Assembly: GCA_002633005.1 (NCBI GenBank)
Contig: NMRA01000312.1
Coordinates: 205,850 to 269,849, forward strand
Reading direction: 5' to 3'
From: Phoronis australis
Lineage: Eukaryota; Phoronida; Phoronidae
Length of the DNA: 64,000 nucleotides
Below are positions 62,090 to 64,000 of the stretch, one piece after another. The notes under the pieces were generated by a model. That model ran no database searches. It saw nothing but the letters and a program-made list of their open reading frames with translations, and was not told where the DNA came from. The first letter of the stretch is position 1; each line of letters begins with the position of its first letter. The position numbers were made by a program, and so were the translations under genes.

Positions 62090-64000
62090 TGTACCCTCTA
62101 CTCCCCGCATACCGTACAAGCAAAGAAAACATGAGCATTTGTCTGAGTTACTCCACAAGAACACAGAGGGAACATATTAAAATTAAGTCTAACTTTCTCG
62201 TTGTTTAGGAATAGACCGCATCTTGATCTGTAAAGGATTATTTCATGGTTGCGAGGAAGTTGGAATGATGTCAGTGGGACTGCCAAGTCTTGAGTAGTGG
62301 TGTTAAGGTAGTGGCAGTTATTTTTTGAGAGAAACGATTGATGTGCTTTCTTTTATTTAGGATTGTAAGGAATTCCAGTTGTCAATGCAATTTGGTATCG
62401 TAGATCTGAAGATCTGTCTGAGTGAAGATGGTATAGTGTATAAATTACTTTGCAGCAATCCTGGTCGTGTTTTTTAAGTCTTTTGTTGGAGTCAACGAGG
62501 ATTTTGTTTGAATGTATACATGGACAGGTGGAGTTTACGACGGGTTGCTAGTTTGCTCCAGTTGAGACTATTTAGAACCTTGATTGTGTCGAATCCTTTA
62601 TATGCTCCTGTTATGGCTGAAGTTCCTTGGTATTGTAGTATTTCTAATTGAAGAAGTATGCCTGTGTTTGCTGAATGGTAGATTATGTCACAGTAATGTA
62701 GATGTGGAAGTACAAAAGACTTGAACATAGTTCCAAGATGCATGGAGTTGGGATGAAGAGAGACAATTCTAATTGGATTAATTATTTTTTGTACTTTATG
62801 AACGAGTTCGCGACAGTGAGGAGCGAATGTACGCTTATGGTCTAGTAGCAAGCCAAGATGAGTGTTTGTGTGTGTGCTTTTTGGGAATAACTTCCCTATT
62901 GAGTGATAGGTCCAGCATTGAATTTGTTTGGAAATTAGTGTTATTAACATTGTTTCAGGTTTAAATTTCATCTTCCATTTGCAAGACCAGTCATAGAGTT
63001 TGTCAGCTTGTAATTGTAAGGAGTCATGGGAATACTATTTTGAGAATGGGTAGAAAATTGCAGTGTCATCAGCATATAACAATGTTTTAGAGTTTATTGA
63101 GTGTGGAAGATCGTTGATGTAAAGTAAAAAGTGTAAGGGGTCAAATACGCTACTTGTGGTATTCAAACATTTACGAAACCTGGTGTTGATGAGGGTGAGA
63201 AGACATCCTCAATTCGGACTTTGTAAGTTCGGCATTCCACTGATATGGTTTTAAAAATAGGAGCAGGATGCCTGAGAAACCACAAGATAGTAATTTATGT
63301 AGAAGCAGATCATGGGGAACGCCATCAAAAGCTGACGCAATGTCTAAAAATACGGATCTCACGCTGTACCCTTGCTCAAACTGGAGGTGGATTTCATGTA
63401 CAATTTCTGTAAGTTGGGACACTGTGCTGTTACCACGCATGAATCCAAATTGGCGACGATAAATGAGGTTTTGTGACCAGAGGTGATCAAACATATGTTG
63501 AGAAATTTTATTTGTTACTAGATCGCTACCGTCGTTTTTGTTTTCGTCAATGTTTTCTAGTAGTTTTCGAATTTCAGATGGTTGGGCTTGTATGTCAGAG
63601 AGGTGTTGTAGTGTTCTGTTTCGGAATTCGGGAAAGTTTGTTGTTGGAGCAGTGTGACTCTTGGCGGTGAAGTACTCCAGAAATAGTTAACTTTTTCAAC
63701 TTTGGCTTCCTTTGAGTGGGTGGCGGGGTATGATGATTGATTTACCTGTCCCAATATTCCTTGGAATTTTTGGAGACATTTTTGATGTTGGAGATAAATT
63801 TCATCTCAGTCTTGTTTTGACTTTAATTAAAATTAGTTCTTCCACACTGTTGCACTGTTCTTGGTAACACTTAAAACGTGCACGGATTATTTGATTTTCT
63901 GAACAATTTGTGCACTTTGTTTTATTCATTTATTTCAGAATCAATTTTGTTGTTAAACCACGGTTTATTTTCATGGTTGATGAGATATTGTCATCAAGTA
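62090..64000 (-). mobile_element. LINE retrotransposon, 3' part, multiply broken
   Basis: Read on the minus strand from the window edge: a linker with the KPWFNNK-like theme (about 63950), NSTVSQLTEIVHEIH and FLDIASAFDGVPHDLLLHKL (reverse transcriptase motif A, about 63330), FLLYINDLP then LYADDT (motif C, catalytic YADD at 63065-63076), HLGLLLDHKRTFAPH and FVLPHLHYCD (thumb, about 62650-62870), and a C-terminal CSCGVTQTNAHVFFAC zinc-knuckle-like motif (about 62110). Stops and frameshifts separate the pieces. The endonuclease lies outside the window. It is a non-LTR element of the Jockey/CR1-like group, clade not resolved, on the same strand as the CNBD gene. Confidence 0.9.

Overview
The window is animal nuclear DNA: AT-rich, gene-sparse, with GT-AG introns of several kilobases and many decayed transposable elements. 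It holds parts of two recognisable animal genes (a Shaw/Kv3 potassium channel and a cyclic-nucleotide-binding protein) and one unrecognised membrane-protein gene. The channel's S4 resembles that of protostome Shaw channels, and the THAP/TTAA transposon and short inverted-repeat elements are typical of invertebrate genomes. I infer an invertebrate, probably bilaterian, but cannot name the phylum. The assembly has a 40-N gap inside a GA repeat (29419-29458) and single Ns at about 31659 and 51857.

Layout. 1-30367: no gene that I can support; it holds foldback and miniature inverted-repeat elements and a repeat at 139-1115 whose inverted partner lies at 59995-60945. 30368-48742 (+): a Shaw/Kv3-type voltage-gated K+ channel gene. 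Exon 1 encodes the T1 domain, and exon 2 encodes S1-S6 and the proximal tail. Exon 2 ends in phase 1, and at least three downstream exons (45145, 47666, 48631) accept that phase and encode alternative C-termini. Its introns carry a 37-bp satellite, a 764-bp inverted-repeat element built of degenerate short units, and other small elements. 52933-54723 (+): an unbroken 596-residue reading frame for a four-pass membrane protein with a long Ser/Thr-rich tail, followed by a poly(A) signal. 55378-56927: a complete TTAA-flanked transposon of the Kolobok type. It contains a wrecked THAP transposase N-terminus and, facing it from the other end, the start of a second protein. 58999-59829 (-): the last three coding exons of a cyclic-nucleotide-binding-domain protein (CNBD2-like). 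62090-64000 (-): the 3' part of a broken LINE retrotransposon, running off the window.

The three host genes are independent neighbours and there is no operon logic. The points most worth following are the inward-facing two-gene structure of the Kolobok-like element, the phase-matched alternative C-terminal exons of the channel, and the unrecognised tetraspan gene.
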